This document shows, piece by piece, positions 35,520 through 46,377 of a stretch of 64,000 nucleotides of DNA. Made by a program: the position numbers and the translations under genes. The notes below the pieces were generated by a model. That model was not told the DNA's origin, ran no database searches, and worked only from the letters and a program-made list of their open reading frames with translations. Source of the stretch: Nostoc sp. XA010 (GTDB lineage: Bacteria; Cyanobacteriota; Cyanobacteriia; Cyanobacteriales; Nostocaceae); contig NZ_JAIVFX010000008.1 of the NCBI RefSeq assembly GCF_020829625.1, positions 124,001 through 188,000 on the forward strand, given 5' to 3'. Each line of letters starts with the position of its first letter. Position 1 is the stretch's first letter.

Positions 35520-38138
35520 TTAGCTGGTAAATACCTCAGCAGGTAAGCGACTAAAAGAAAGACGCTCATTTTGCACATCTACAAAAATGGTGTTGCCATT
35601 GGTAAATTCACCGCGCAAGATGGCTTTAGCAATTTGAGTTTCTAACTCTCGCTGAATCGCCCGCTTCAGTGGACGTGCGCCATAAACTGGGTCATACCCT
35701 ACTTCTGCTAAAAAGTCAAGTGCAACATCCGAGAGCTTAAGAGATATTTTGCGATCGCTCAATCTTTGCCGCAATCTTTCTACTTGCAATAGCACAATAT
35801 GCCGCAATTCCTTCTTATCTAAACCGTGGAAGATGATGATTTCGTCAATCCGGTTGAGGAACTCTGGACGGAAGCTATTCCGCATCGCTTCCATCACCCG
35901 ACGGCGCATTTCGTCGTAGTGGGCATTATCCCCGGCGACATCAAGAATGTACTGCGAACCGATGTTGCTGGTCATGATGATAATAGCGTTCTTGAAGTCT
36001 ACTTTATGACCTTGGGCATCAGTGACGCGACCATCATCAAGAATTTGCAAGAAGATATTAAATACATCGGGGTGTGCTTTTTCGATTTCGTCGAAAAGAA
36101 TCACTGAATAAGGACGGCGACGAATCGCTTCTGTAAGTTGTCCGCCTTCTTCGTAACCCACGTATCCTGGAGGCGCACCGATCAAACGCGAGACGGCGTG
36201 TTTCTCCATATACTCCGACATATCGATTCGCACTAGCGCATCTTCGCTATCGAACATATACGCCGCCAGCGCTTTCGCCAACTCGGTTTTACCCACACCC
36301 GTAGGTCCAAGGAAAATAAAGCTAGCAATGGGACGATTGGGATCAGCCAATCCAGCCCGCGATCGCTGAATTGCATCCGCTACAGCTGTGACTGCTTCTT
36401 CTTGTCCAACTACGCGGCGGTGCAGTTCATCTTCTAAATGCAGCAGTTTTTCTTTCTCAGATTCCACTAACTTGCTGATGGGAATTCCTGTCCATTTAGA
36501 AATAATTTCCGCAATATCAGCTTCTGTGACTTCTTCTCGTAATAGTGATTTACCACTTCTTTGAGCATTTGCCAATTCAGATTCTACTGTTTCCAATTGA
36601 CGATGCAAACTGGTTAAATTGCCGTATTTCAACTCCGCAGCGCGGTTAAGGTCGTAGTCGCGTTCTGCTTGCTGAATCTCTAAGTTGACCCGTTCAATCT
36701 CTTTTTTCACAGACTGAATTTTATCAATGATATCTTTTTCAGACTGCCATTGACTATTCAAGGTTCTTTGTTCTTCTTTGAGATCGGCAATTTCTTTTTC
36801 CAATTTTTCTAGACGTTCACGAGAAGCTGCATCACTTTCTTTTTTGAGCGATAGCTTCTCCATTTCCAATTGCAGAATCTTACGATCAATTTCGTCGAGT
36901 TCTTCTGGCTTGGAGGTAATCTCCATTTTTAATCTAGCTGCGGCTTCATCCACTAAGTCAATGGCTTTATCAGGAAGGAAGCGATCGCTAATATAACGAC
37001 TCGACAATACGGCTGCTGCAACTAAAGCACTATCAGAAATTTTCACCCCGTGGTGGTTTTCATAACGTTCTCTCAAACCGCGCAAAATCGAAATGCTATC
37101 TTCTACACTAGGCTGATCGACATAAACCTGCTGGAAGCGCCTTTCGAGTGCGGCATCTTTTTCGATATGTTTGCGGTATTCATCTAAAGTTGTCGCCCCA
37201 ATACAGCGCAATTCGCCCCGCGCCAACATCGGTTTTAATAAGTTACCAGCATCCATCGCGCCTTGGGTTGCACCAGCGCCGACAACGGTGTGAATTTCAT
37301 CAATAAATAAAACTATATTGCCGCCAGATTCAGTAACTTCTTTTAATACTGCTTTCAGGCGTTCTTCAAATTCACCCCGGAATTTTGCCCCTGCAATCAA
37401 AGCACCCATATCTAAAGAAATCAGCTTGCGGTCTTTCAGGGATTGGGGTACATCACCTGCGATAATGCGCTGTGCTAATCCTTCGGCGATCGCAGTTTTA
37501 CCAACACCTGGTTCACCAATTAGCACAGGATTATTCTTAGTACGGCGAGAGAGAATTTGCACAGTTCGACGAATCTCATCATCTCGCCCAATCACTGGAT
37601 CGAGTTGACCTTTACGTGCAGCTTCTGTAAGGTCACGCCCGTACTTTTCCAGTGCTTCGTATTTGCCTTCTGGATTTTGATCGGTCACTTTTTGGCTCCC
37701 CCGAATTTGTTTAATAATATTTTTGAGTTTGCCTTCGTCTAAACCAAACTCTTGGAATAAAGCTTTGCCAAAGCGGTCATCTTTAGCGTAAGCCAACAAT
37801 AAGTGTTCAATTGAAATATATTCGTCTTGAAAGTCTTTACGATATCCGTCTGCTCTATCTAGAAGTGTATCTAAGCTGCGTCCTAAGTAGACAGAACTGC
37901 TAGTACCGGATACTTTTGGCTGACGTTGGAAAAATTGTTCAGTGCGATCACGCAGTTTTTGAAGATTAACACCCGCTTTAGTGAGAATCCCAGTTGCTAG
38001 ACCATCTTGTTCTAGCAGCGCTTTCATCAGGTGTTCACTTTCAATTTGCTGTTGTTGATATTGTTTAACAATATCCGGGGTATGGGCGATCGCTTCCCAG
38101 GCTTTTTCTGTAAATTGGTTAGGATTAGTAGGTTGCAT
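35520..38138 (-). CDS. clpB: Chaperone ClpB
   Basis: Protein disaggregase working with DnaK. 872 residues: Clp N domain (1-145), first AAA+ module with Walker [13 protein letters not shown] and Walker [14 protein letters not shown], the middle coiled coil (about 405-525, [20 protein letters not shown] etc.), second AAA+ module with [12 protein letters not shown] and [14 protein letters not shown]. The coiled coil separates ClpB from ClpA/ClpC. The C-terminal AEVFTS is normal. No CIRCE element seen upstream. Cyanobacteria carry two clpB genes; which one this is cannot be told from sequence alone. Confidence 0.97.
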   Translation of the reverse strand: MQPTNPNQFTEKAWEAIAHTPDIVKQYQQQQIESEHLMKALLEQDGLATGILTKAGVNLQKLRDRTEQFFQRQPKVSGTSSSVYLGRSLDTLLDRADGYRKDFQDEYISIEHLLLAYAKDDRFGKALFQEFGLDEGKLKNIIKQIRGSQKVTDQNPEGKYEALEKYGRDLTEAARKGQLDPVIGRDDEIRRTVQILSRRTKNNPVLIGEPGVGKTAIAEGLAQRIIAGDVPQSLKDRKLISLDMGALIAGAKFRGEFEERLKAVLKEVTESGGNIVLFIDEIHTVVGAGATQGAMDAGNLLKPMLARGELRCIGATTLDEYRKHIEKDAALERRFQQVYVDQPSVEDSISILRGLRERYENHHGVKISDSALVAAAVLSSRYISDRFLPDKAIDLVDEAAARLKMEITSKPEELDEIDRKILQLEMEKLSLKKESDAASRERLEKLEKEIADLKEEQRTLNSQWQSEKDIIDKIQSVKKEIERVNLEIQQAERDYDLNRAAELKYGNLTSLHRQLETVESELANAQRSGKSLLREEVTEADIAEIISKWTGIPISKLVESEKEKLLHLEDELHRRVVGQEEAVTAVADAIQRSRAGLADPNRPIASFIFLGPTGVGKTELAKALAAYMFDSEDALVRIDMSEYMEKHAVSRLIGAPPGYVGYEEGGQLTEAIRRRPYSVILFDEIEKAHPDVFNIFLQILDDGRVTDAQGHKVDFKNAIIIMTSNIGSQYILDVAGDNAHYDEMRRRVMEAMRNSFRPEFLNRIDEIIIFHGLDKKELRHIVLLQVERLRQRLSDRKISLKLSDVALDFLAEVGYDPVYGARPLKRAIQRELETQIAKAILRGEFTNGNTIFVDVQNERLSFSRLPAEVFTS

Positions 38139-38483
38139 AGGCTTTTTCAGGAACGTAAAGGCGCAGTGGCTTGTTGCAGGCTACCACCAGAACACCAAGT
38201 AAATAAAATTTCTGTTCTCAATAGATATTGTATGAACAGCAGAGCGATCGCCTAGATCGGTGTTCACGTCTTGTAAAAGTCGTATTTTCCCGTAGTTGCT
38301 ATTTCCTATTAGTTCAGGGGCTTGGTATTACTCACAACGATGGTTGACACGCCCAGCGATCGCAGCGTAATACCGATTCACCAACTCTCTTGCTGTATCA
38401 GACCCAACCTTTAAACTCACCGGAGGCGATCGTTAAGCTACTGACGACAACTATAATATATCAGATATGGTATAAAAATTGGC
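38139..38483. other. 345-bp gap upstream of clpB and the broken toxin gene
   Basis: No gene; several HIP1 sites. AT-rich ATAATATATCAGATATGGTA at 38452 is a plausible promoter for the toxin-antitoxin remnant. Confidence 0.5.
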
Positions 38484-38830
38484 ATGGATAACGACGATAA
38501 ACCTCTGGTTTGGCTAGGCTACGCGGCGAGGTTAAAACTCCACCTTTTAGTCAGGAAGCTCGTGTTGAAGTAGGTTTTCTGTTGAGGTGCTTGCAGCAAC
38601 GTGAGAACCTAGAATTGCCTCACTAGCGACCAATGCCAAGTATTGGAGCGCATTGCCATGAGTTACGCATTCGAGACGTAGACAAAAATTGGAGAATTAT
38701 TTATTCAATTGACAACGATGCCATTTTAATTGTCGAAGTGTTCAATAAAACTAAGCGAACAACACCTGAGCAAGTTATTGAAAATTGTAAAAACCGATTG
38801 AGTAAATACGATACAGATACACAGTATTAG
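38484..38830 (+). pseudogene. RelE/HigB-type toxin gene (phage Gp49-like), frameshifted with in-frame stop
   Basis: The natural start is ATG 38484 (MDNDDKPLVWL). At about 38513 the frame shifts by two: a GGCTACGC insert replaces the expected short codon run, and the family sequence resumes in another frame as GEVKTPPFSQEARVEVGFLL and RCLQQRENLELPH. A TAG at 38624-38626 then closes that frame inside the conserved PHSRPMPSIG block, after which PMPSIGAHCHELRIRDVDKN ... continues to 38830. The open piece 38633-38830 alone (65 residues) lacks half of the fold. Intact family members are about 115 residues. Confidence 0.85.
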
Positions 38831-38832
38831 TC

Positions 38833-39147
38833 ATGGATCAACTTAAAAAGGAACGTCTAGAAGCAAGGGGTTGGAAGGTTGGCACAGTTTCAGAATTTTT
38901 GGAATTAACGCCAGAAGAAAATGCTCTGATTGGAATCAAACTAGCACTCAGCCGGAGTTTAAAAGCACGACGACAAAAAGTAATGACACAAGTTGAATTA
39001 GCCCAGAAAATTCACTCAAGTCAACCGCGTGTTGCTAAAGCAGAGAATGGTGATGCATCAGTTTCAATTGAACTGTTGATACGTGCGATGCTGGCAACAG
39101 GTGCGACCCTTCAAGAAATTGGCAAGCTTATTGCCGAAGCTGGCTGA
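38833..39147 (+). CDS. XRE-family antitoxin (HigA-like)
   Basis: 104 residues. Helix-turn-helix in MTQVELAQKIHSSQPRVAKA with the Xre recognition helix SSQPRVAKAENG; C-terminal helix ELLIRAMLATGATLQEIGKL. It starts 2 bp after the toxin remnant stop, the usual toxin-first order of HigBA. The gene is intact, so the antitoxin survives without a working toxin here. N-terminal EFLELTPEENALIGIKLALS is typical of these partners. Confidence 0.88.
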   Translation: MDQLKKERLEARGWKVGTVSEFLELTPEENALIGIKLALSRSLKARRQKVMTQVELAQKIHSSQPRVAKAENGDASVSIELLIRAMLATGATLQEIGKLIAEAG

Positions 39148-39255
39148 ACCTCAGCATAAATCTAAATATGTACACCAAGCATGACGTATTAAAGTTCTTC
39201 TACCTTGCCGCCACACAGAGTTACCATAATCCCAGTCGCCTAGTGGATGCTGAAA

Positions 39256-39630
39256 ATGATTGACCCCTACGACTTTGAAGATGATGACTTTGATTTTGAG
39301 GATGAGGATTTCTTGAAAATAAAACCCATCAGCCAAATGACTGAAGGGGAAAAGCTACAGCGATTTAAGCGGTTCTTCGACAGCAGCAGCCGTGCCATGT
39401 TGCAAGACTGTCTATTTCGCATCATCAATTACGAAGATGGTACTGGGACGTTAGAGATTCTTTGCCCTAATGAAGTCGTAAGACAACGCCTTTCCAAGAA
39501 AAAGCGCAAAATTATCAACAACATCAACACCTGCTGGAGCCATATCAGATGGTTTTCGCTATGCGTCCAGCAAGATAATGAGTTGCATTGCCAGAAGTTT
39601 ACCCGTAATGGTGATTTAGTGACATCTTAA
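39256..39630 (+). CDS. Hypothetical protein with acidic N-terminus
   Basis: 124 residues from the ATG at 39256 (another ATG lies at 39247). The first 20 residues are almost all Asp, Glu, Phe (YDFEDDDFDFEDEDF). The rest looks like a compact domain: EKLQRFKRFFDSSSRAMLQD, TLEILCPNEVVRQRLSKKKR, INTCWSHIRWFSLCVQQ. It resembles cyanobacterial proteins of unknown function. No membrane helix. TIGR02450 protein follows 66 bp downstream. Confidence 0.65.
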   Translation: MIDPYDFEDDDFDFEDEDFLKIKPISQMTEGEKLQRFKRFFDSSSRAMLQDCLFRIINYEDGTGTLEILCPNEVVRQRLSKKKRKIINNINTCWSHIRWFSLCVQQDNELHCQKFTRNGDLVTS

Positions 39631-39696
39631 AAGAGGGGGGGTGAGGAAATGAGGGAGCAGGAGGAGTAGGCGAAGAATAACAATGACAAATGACAA

Positions 39697-39951
39697 ATGA
39701 CTAAAAAACAAAAATTTCCTTACCTAGTTGGTTCTAAGTGGACGGCACAGCAAAAAGTTGATGGCTGGCGGCACTTCCAAGTTGTTAATCGTAAGAATCA
39801 GGCTAAGTGGGTTTACGCCGAAATGGTTGCTGCTTGCGATCCGAAAGTCCGTTTTTGGATAAATGCCAAATTATTACAAGATAACTCCCAGTGGCAAGCT
39901 GGCTGGCAAACATTAGAAGAAATCCACGGACTTGAAACTGAGGTGTCCTGA
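39697..39951 (+). CDS. TIGR02450 family Trp-rich protein
   Basis: 84 residues. Six tryptophans in the pattern of the family: LVGSKWTAQQKVDGWRHFQV, KWVYAEMVAACDPKVRFWI, QWQAGWQTLEEI. The KWT and W-R-HF block defines it. Found in cyanobacteria and marine gamma-proteobacteria; function unknown. It starts right after an AATGAC tandem repeat at 39680-39699 that replaces a normal ribosome binding site. Confidence 0.88.
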   Translation: MTKKQKFPYLVGSKWTAQQKVDGWRHFQVVNRKNQAKWVYAEMVAACDPKVRFWINAKLLQDNSQWQAGWQTLEEIHGLETEVS

Positions 39952-40625
39952 TTACCTTAAATAGCTAGACTGAAATAAATTTTAGGACTTACGCATACCC
40001 TAAAATTCTTCTTTTAGCCCACGGAGGTGGGCTTTGCTTTGTGTAGCCGCGAATTCTATTCGCCGTGGCTCTTGGGAAATATTTAGCAAATTAATAATTT
40101 TTTACAAAACCACAGTAACTTACTCTCAAGCAGCAATTAAATGGTTGTGACTACCGACTGAAAACTGGCAATTTATCTGCGATACCTTAGGTGAGTTACG
40201 CTAACGCAAATTTCAGTAATATTTCAAGCATAAGGCTGCATATACTTCTCTTTACCCTAGCCCCAGCGCCCCAATGCCTTGAAAACACGTTGTCCGACCA
40301 TCAGGTAATTTTATTAAAAGCATTCAAAAAAGCCAATTTCAGCTTTTTGTTTTTTGTAACTATTTTTATAAAAATAAGTAATAAAAACTGTTTTTTTATG
40401 GTTTTTAGAGCTAATAAAGCCTTTAAGCCTTATAAAACCACAAATAAATGTAATTGTGATTTAATTCATCACATAAGACCGTTTTCCAAATTAAGAGCCA
40501 CTTTCTTTTCTAGGTAATTTGCCCAATAATGACATTCACAGACCTCACGCATCGCCATCTCAGGAAAGGTGAAGGCAAATGTTTGAGCCACAAGTTTGAC
40601 AAGAAGCTATAAGAGGCAAATAAAA
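39952..40625. other. 674-bp region upstream of chlL
   Basis: Contains the repeat at 40014-40076 and a 327-bp open frame (40191-40517) rich in Phe, Lys and Asn with no recognised family; I do not call it a gene. The AT-rich part around 40320-40500 probably holds the chlL promoter; no NtcA site GTAN8TAC was found by eye. Confidence 0.5.
40014..40076. repeat. Dispersed repeat, inverted copy of 32250-32340
   Basis: TTTTAGCCCACGGAGGTGGG, then CTTTGCTTTGTGTAGCCGCG and AATTCTATTCGCC; its reverse complement matches the modules at 32250-32310. Lies between the Trp-rich protein gene and chlL. Confidence 0.7.
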
Positions 40626-41492
40626 GTGAAACTAGCAGTCTACGGAAAAGGTGGTATCGGTAAATCCACAACTAGCTGTAACATATCAGTCGCCCTAGCT
40701 AAACGTGGCAAGAAAGTGCTGCAAATTGGTTGCGACCCCAAACATGACAGTACCTTTACCCTGACTGGGTTTTTGATTCCGACAATTATCGACACCCTCC
40801 AAGAAAAGGACTATCACTACGAAGATGTTTGGCCTGAAGATGTAATTTATAAAGGCTACGGCGGTGTGGATTGCGTAGAAGCTGGTGGCCCCCCTGCGGG
40901 TGCTGGGTGCGGTGGATACGTAGTCGGCGAAACCGTAAAATTACTTAAGGAACTCAACGCCTTTGATGAATACGATGTAATTCTTTTTGACGTTCTGGGT
41001 GACGTAGTTTGCGGTGGTTTTGCAGCACCACTCAACTATGCTGATTACTGCCTGATCGTTACAGACAACGGCTTTGATGCTTTGTTTGCAGCAAATCGGA
41101 TTGCGGCTTCAGTCCGTGAAAAAGCACGAACTCACCCACTGCGTCTAGCTGGGTTAATTGGCAACCGCACCTCCAAGCGCGACTTGATTGAAAAATATAT
41201 AGAAGCAGTGCCAATGCCAGTTCTAGAAGTTTTACCTTTAATTGAAGATATCCGTGTTTCCCGCGTGAAAGGTAAAACTTTGTTTGAGATGGCAGAGCAA
41301 GATCCTTCCCTAAACTACGTTTGCGACTACTATCTCAACATCGCCGACCAAATTCTGGCACGTCCAGAAGGTGTTGTGCCTAATGACACACCAGATCGTG
41401 AGTTGTTCTCTTTGTTATCCGATTTTTATCTAAATCCGGGTAAACCCCAGGTTCCTAATTCAGAAGAGGAACTAGACTTGATGATTGTATAA
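40626..41492 (+). CDS. chlL: Light-independent protochlorophyllide reductase, Fe protein ChlL
   Basis: NifH-like ATPase that passes electrons to ChlN-ChlB to reduce protochlorophyllide in the dark. From the GTG at 40626 the protein is 288 residues, the family length, starting [17 protein letters not shown]; an upstream in-frame start at 40596 would add ten unrelated residues and is rejected. Walker [11 protein letters not shown] at 7-16; Cys95 (AGAGCGGY) and Cys129 (DVVCGGFA) bridge the [4Fe-4S] cluster between two subunits. DUF5331 and chlN genes follow in the same direction; chlB is not in the window, as is usual in cyanobacteria. Confidence 0.97.
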   Translation: MKLAVYGKGGIGKSTTSCNISVALAKRGKKVLQIGCDPKHDSTFTLTGFLIPTIIDTLQEKDYHYEDVWPEDVIYKGYGGVDCVEAGGPPAGAGCGGYVVGETVKLLKELNAFDEYDVILFDVLGDVVCGGFAAPLNYADYCLIVTDNGFDALFAANRIAASVREKARTHPLRLAGLIGNRTSKRDLIEKYIEAVPMPVLEVLPLIEDIRVSRVKGKTLFEMAEQDPSLNYVCDYYLNIADQILARPEGVVPNDTPDRELFSLLSDFYLNPGKPQVPNSEEELDLMIV

Positions 41493-41524
41493 ATCACCAA
41501 GTTCTCAGGATGGGGGACAATAAC

Positions 41525-42310
41525 ATGGCATTCTTTCACAGCTTTACAGGCTCATTAAAACAAAAGTGGTTGCAATTTTTCCAGAACAATCGGGACTGGA
41601 TCACGTTGCACATGCAAGTAGAATCGGTGTACACACCTGATGGCGGGAAGCGACCACCTTCTTACCTCATCCTGGGAGTTGTTAACGCCCTAGAGCCAAA
41701 ACTAGCGCAGTTAATGTTGCCCTTTGCCAAACTCAATCCTGATGCTGATACCCTGATTGAAGTGCTGGATTTGCATTTTGACCCAGATTTCGCTCTTGGT
41801 AATCGCTTCGTTAACCCAGAAGTAGAGAGATTCGTAGAAGAAGCAGCAGCTGTCATTGACGAAAAGCCTGAAGATGAAACTTTGACACATTCTCATACAA
41901 ATAGCTTTGCGGCGATGGGGGTAATTGAAGAAGTCACAATTGGGGATTTTGAGGAGCAAACCCTAGAACTCAGTGATTTAGAGGAAACCGAAGATGCCTT
42001 TGGTGATATTTCCTTATCCAACAGACACGACTCAAAAGAAGAGTTTCTCGAAACCTCTACTTTAGAAGCAGATGAGTTTGGCGACATGGGCTTCGGTACA
42101 ACAGGTGCAATGGAAATCAAGCTCGATGAAGACGAGGCGCTTGAAGATATTCCACTAGATGAGAATGCGTTTAAAGACGTGTTGTCAGATGTCTGGAGTG
42201 ATGAAATAGCTTTGCAAAAAGCTAAAGAAAATAACGATTTTTTGGGGGAAGAACTACCAGCAGGCGTTTTTGATGAATCAGAAATTGCCCGTCTCTTCCC
42301 CAACGCTTAA
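41525..42310 (+). CDS. DUF5331 protein between chlL and chlN
   Basis: 261 residues from the ATG at 41525, preceded by GGGGGA; an ATG at 41510 is possible. Residues 1-105 form a globular part (FTGSLKQKWLQFFQNNRDWI, PSYLILGVVNALEPKLAQLM, PFAKLNPDADTLIEVLDLHF). The rest is a long acidic low-complexity region (many Glu, Asp, Ser, Thr), likely disordered, ending in a conserved-looking ESEIARLFPN. Found in cyanobacteria in this position, so a role tied to dark chlorophyll synthesis is a fair inference, not shown. Confidence 0.85.
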   Translation: MAFFHSFTGSLKQKWLQFFQNNRDWITLHMQVESVYTPDGGKRPPSYLILGVVNALEPKLAQLMLPFAKLNPDADTLIEVLDLHFDPDFALGNRFVNPEVERFVEEAAAVIDEKPEDETLTHSHTNSFAAMGVIEEVTIGDFEEQTLELSDLEETEDAFGDISLSNRHDSKEEFLETSTLEADEFGDMGFGTTGAMEIKLDEDEALEDIPLDENAFKDVLSDVWSDEIALQKAKENNDFLGEELPAGVFDESEIARLFPNA

Positions 42311-42461
42311 TTATTGCCGTTCCTCGCAATTTAAGTTTTAGATTTGGGATTTTGGATGAGGAATTAGGGAAATTGTCGTCAGACAGAGGATACTTTTGTT
42401 GTCCCAGTCTTCAATCCAAAATTATCAATCTAAAATCTAAAATTCGTTGACATGCTATTAA

Positions 42462-43889
<1,428 letters not shown>

Positions 43890-43929
43890 ATTTGAGTTTG
43901 GATTGAGCAACAGCATAAGACTATGTTAT

Positions 43930-43958
43930 GGGCGAACTTTCGGGTTCGTCCTTTTTTT
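43930..43958 (+). terminator. Terminator of the chl gene cluster
   Basis: GGGCGAAC (43930-43937), loop TTTCGG, GTTCGTCC (43944-43951, one G-T pair), then a run of eight T. 40 bp after the chlN stop. Confidence 0.9.
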
Positions 43959-44062
43959 TATGAACCGCAGAGGCGCAGAGAACACAGAGGAAGAGGAGAA
44001 ATTGGAATAATCAAAAATGCTAAAATTTTTATATTACTCTTAATTTTTTACTTCTAAATATA

Positions 44063-44338
44063 ATGGAAACTACAAAATTGTCTCCCCAATGAGAAGTAAT
44101 TATTCCCGAATCTTTGCGGGAAGCTCATCAATGGGAAGTAGGTCAAGAATTTATTATTATTGATATGGGTGATGGAATTATTTTAAAGCCTAAGAAACCT
44201 TTTCTAGAAATTAAATTAGATGATGTAGCAGGCTGTTTAAAATATCAGGGAAAACCTAAAACTATTGAGGATAGGGATAATGCAATTAGCCAAGGTCTAG
44301 AGGACAACATTTACAATAGTGTTGGGTTTAATCCTTAG
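44063..44338 (+). pseudogene. AbrB/MazE-type antitoxin with a nonsense codon
   Basis: From the ATG at 44063 the frame reads METTKLSPQ, then TGA at 44090-44092, then EVIIPESLREAHQWEVGQEF and IIIDMGDGIILKPKKPF, the swapped-hairpin AbrB fold (normally TKGQVIIPxxLR). The stop sits where the K-G-Q turn should be. A 74-residue frame from 44114 is open but lacks the first strand. No toxin gene follows; the next gene faces the other way. So both the antitoxin start and its partner are gone. Confidence 0.75.
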
Positions 44339-44420
44339 ATACAATACCTATAATTTTTGGTACTACCCAGCAAATGCCTGTGCTTTACTCAATATTCCCA
44401 ATTTGAGTTCTATTCTGTCT

Positions 44421-44481
44421 AATAGCGATCGCTCTTTTTTAACCAAACAATATAAAGCAAAGAAAGAGAGCGATCGCTATT
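44421..44481. terminator. HIP1-containing 15-bp inverted repeat, bidirectional terminator
   Basis: AATAGCGATCGCTCT (44421-44435) and AGAGCGATCGCTATT (44467-44481) pair perfectly across a 31-base AT-rich loop, with T-runs on both sides. It lies between converging genes (antitoxin relic and xisI). Confidence 0.7.
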
Positions 44482-44495
44482 TTTAATAAATTCAA

Positions 44496-44828
44496 TTAAC
44501 TAACAGCAAAATCTGTATATTTACGCACACATGGTAACTGAAAACCTAAAACAATATCCTCTTTTGGTACACCTAATTCAACCAATTCATTAGCAATTCC
44601 TACCTCTGTTCCATCTTGCTGAATCCAGATTTTATCGTTAATAATATCTAGATGAAGAACAGGCCCATATATGCGGTCTTGCTCGCGCCAACCTACATAA
44701 ACTAATTGATAATGATCGTGTTCTGTATCATAAATTGCCTGTGCTTGAATGCGATTATCCCAAACAATACTAGCGTGTTGTTGAAGTAAATTCTTAATAT
44801 ATTGTCGATATTCGTCTAGCTTTGCCAT
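44496..44828 (-). CDS. xisI: XisI-like protein
   Basis: 110 residues matching the XisI family: MAKLDEYRQYIKNLLQQHAS, YDTEHDHYQLVYVGWREQDR, GPVLHLDIINDKIWIQQDGT and GVPKEDIVLGFQLPCVRKYT. In Anabaena XisH and XisI are needed with XisF to excise the fdxN element in heterocysts. No XisF-type recombinase or fdxN gene is nearby, so this is a stand-alone copy. It overlaps xisH by 13 bp. Confidence 0.92.
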   Translation of the reverse strand: MAKLDEYRQYIKNLLQQHASIVWDNRIQAQAIYDTEHDHYQLVYVGWREQDRIYGPVLHLDIINDKIWIQQDGTEVGIANELVELGVPKEDIVLGFQLPCVRKYTDFAVS

Positions 44829-45232
44829 TGGTCTATTGCCTCCTGTTCAATATTATAAATTAGTAAACAGAGTTGATTAGTTTGAATGACAGATTGAATA
44901 AATGGAAGAATAAAAAAATCATTGTAAACAGTACTAGGAACCGCTAAATATAAAGTACGATTAGCTTCTTGTTTTTGTAAAGCAATTCGGTAAATGATAA
45001 ATTGTCCTAATGCAGCATAAAGTTCTGTGATTTTTGACGGATTTAGAAAACTTTTAATTTCAACAGCTATTTTTTGTCCTTGTTTTTCGGCTGCAATAAC
45101 TTTTTCTGCTCCTAAATCAACATATAGCTCAAGTGTTCCCGCCTGGAGAGCATAAGGATCGTGAGTGATTAACCACCCTTCTTTCTCAAGTGCTGTTTTG
45201 ACAATTGTATGAAAAGCATCTTTAGCAGACAC
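44816..45232 (-). CDS. xisH: XisH-like PD-(D/E)xK protein
   Basis: 138 residues. Endonuclease-like fold: MSAKDAFHTIVKTALEKEGW, Asp39 (LELYVDLGAEKV), then IAVEIKSF with Glu58-x-Lys60, and ALGQFIIYRIALQ, as in Holliday-junction-resolvase-like families. Partner of XisI, overlapping by 13 bp. Known role only in fdxN element excision; free-standing XisH/XisI pairs are common in cyanobacteria and their job is not known. Confidence 0.92.
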   Translation of the reverse strand: MSAKDAFHTIVKTALEKEGWLITHDPYALQAGTLELYVDLGAEKVIAAEKQGQKIAVEIKSFLNPSKITELYAALGQFIIYRIALQKQEANRTLYLAVPSTVYNDFFILPFIQSVIQTNQLCLLIYNIEQEAIDQWQS

Positions 45233-45392
45233 GGGTTTAATTCCAATTTATGGCGGTGCTTGATTTAAGATTTTCCATTTCAATAATACATTGACAACCT
45301 AGCAATTTTTTTTTACGAAATAATATAGATTGGCAAAAATAAAGCTAACTCTTGTTCGCATAGCGTCTTTGCAAGCAGAAAGTCGTCATCTC

Positions 45393-46274
45393 TTAAAAGA
45401 CACTCATGACAACTTGCAGAAATTCCTTTAGTACAGGTGTCATATCTTCTTCCCGCCACACTATAGCCGTTTCTACCAATGGTGTTTTCTCCTCTACAGG
45501 ACGATAAACTACACCAGCCCTTTGAAGATTTTGCAATGAAGACGGTGCGATCGCAATTCCCATTCCGGCTGAAACCAACCCGATAATTGTCTGCATCTGA
45601 ATCGCTTCTTGAGTCACTTTCGGGCTGAAATTTCCTTGCTGGCAAAGACTTACGATTTGGTCGTAAAGTCCAGGCCCCAAATGGCGAGGGAACATGATAA
45701 AGTTTTCGTTTACTAGCGATCGCACTGAAATCTTTTCTTGTTCAGCTAAGGGATGAGTTTCTAACATAGCCACAATTAAAGCTTCTCGCTGAATGCACTC
45801 TTGATTGAGTGTGTTGTCTTCTAATGGTGGATGGGCAAAGCCTACATGGATGCGACGTTCTTGTAGCGCTTGCTCTTGTTGAGTTGTGGTTAATTCCTGC
45901 AAAATCAACTCTACTTCTGGAAACTGTTCTCGAAACCGTCGCAAAATTACAGGAAGCAAATCGTAAGTTACTAAACTGGTAAATCCGACTCGCAATTGTC
46001 CCTTTTCACCTCTTCCTGTTTTTTGGGTTAGCTCAATTGCCTTTTCCAATTGAGCTAAAAGTTGATAAGCTTCTTGCAAAAATACTTGTCCAGCTTCCGT
46101 TAACTGCACCTGTCGCTTGGTTTTACGGTGAAACAGTTCTACCCCTAATTGCGCCTCTAGTTGCTGAATTTGCTGGCTTAAGGGGGGTTGAGCAATGTGC
46201 AATCGCTCGGCGGCTCTAGTGAAGTGCAGTTCCTCAGCCACAGCAATAAAGTAGCGCAAATGTCGCAGTTCCAT
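45393..46274 (-). CDS. LysR-family transcriptional regulator
   Basis: 293 residues. N-terminal HTH: MELRHLRYFIAVAEELHFTR, AAERLHIAQPPLSQQIQQLE; then the type 2 periplasmic-binding effector domain (LRVGFTSLVTYDLLPVILRR, VSAGMGIAIAPSSLQNL). BenM/CatR-like subfamily by sequence feel. It is divergent from the methyltransferase gene at 46378 with 103 bp between starts, so it probably controls that gene and itself from the shared region. Effector unknown. Confidence 0.93.
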   Translation of the reverse strand: MELRHLRYFIAVAEELHFTRAAERLHIAQPPLSQQIQQLEAQLGVELFHRKTKRQVQLTEAGQVFLQEAYQLLAQLEKAIELTQKTGRGEKGQLRVGFTSLVTYDLLPVILRRFREQFPEVELILQELTTTQQEQALQERRIHVGFAHPPLEDNTLNQECIQREALIVAMLETHPLAEQEKISVRSLVNENFIMFPRHLGPGLYDQIVSLCQQGNFSPKVTQEAIQMQTIIGLVSAGMGIAIAPSSLQNLQRAGVVYRPVEEKTPLVETAIVWREEDMTPVLKEFLQVVMSVF

Positions 46275-46377
46275 TTTTTTGATATTTTATAAGTTTCAAT
46301 TTTATTTAAATATATATTGGACATCTGAAAAGTACCTGCTTATGATACTCATACAAATATTGCAGGGAATCAGAGCA

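Noticed and set aside
40191..40517. 108-codon open frame upstream of chlL
   Set aside because: Low-complexity, no recognisable domain or ribosome binding site, lies over a repeat and the AT-rich promoter region.
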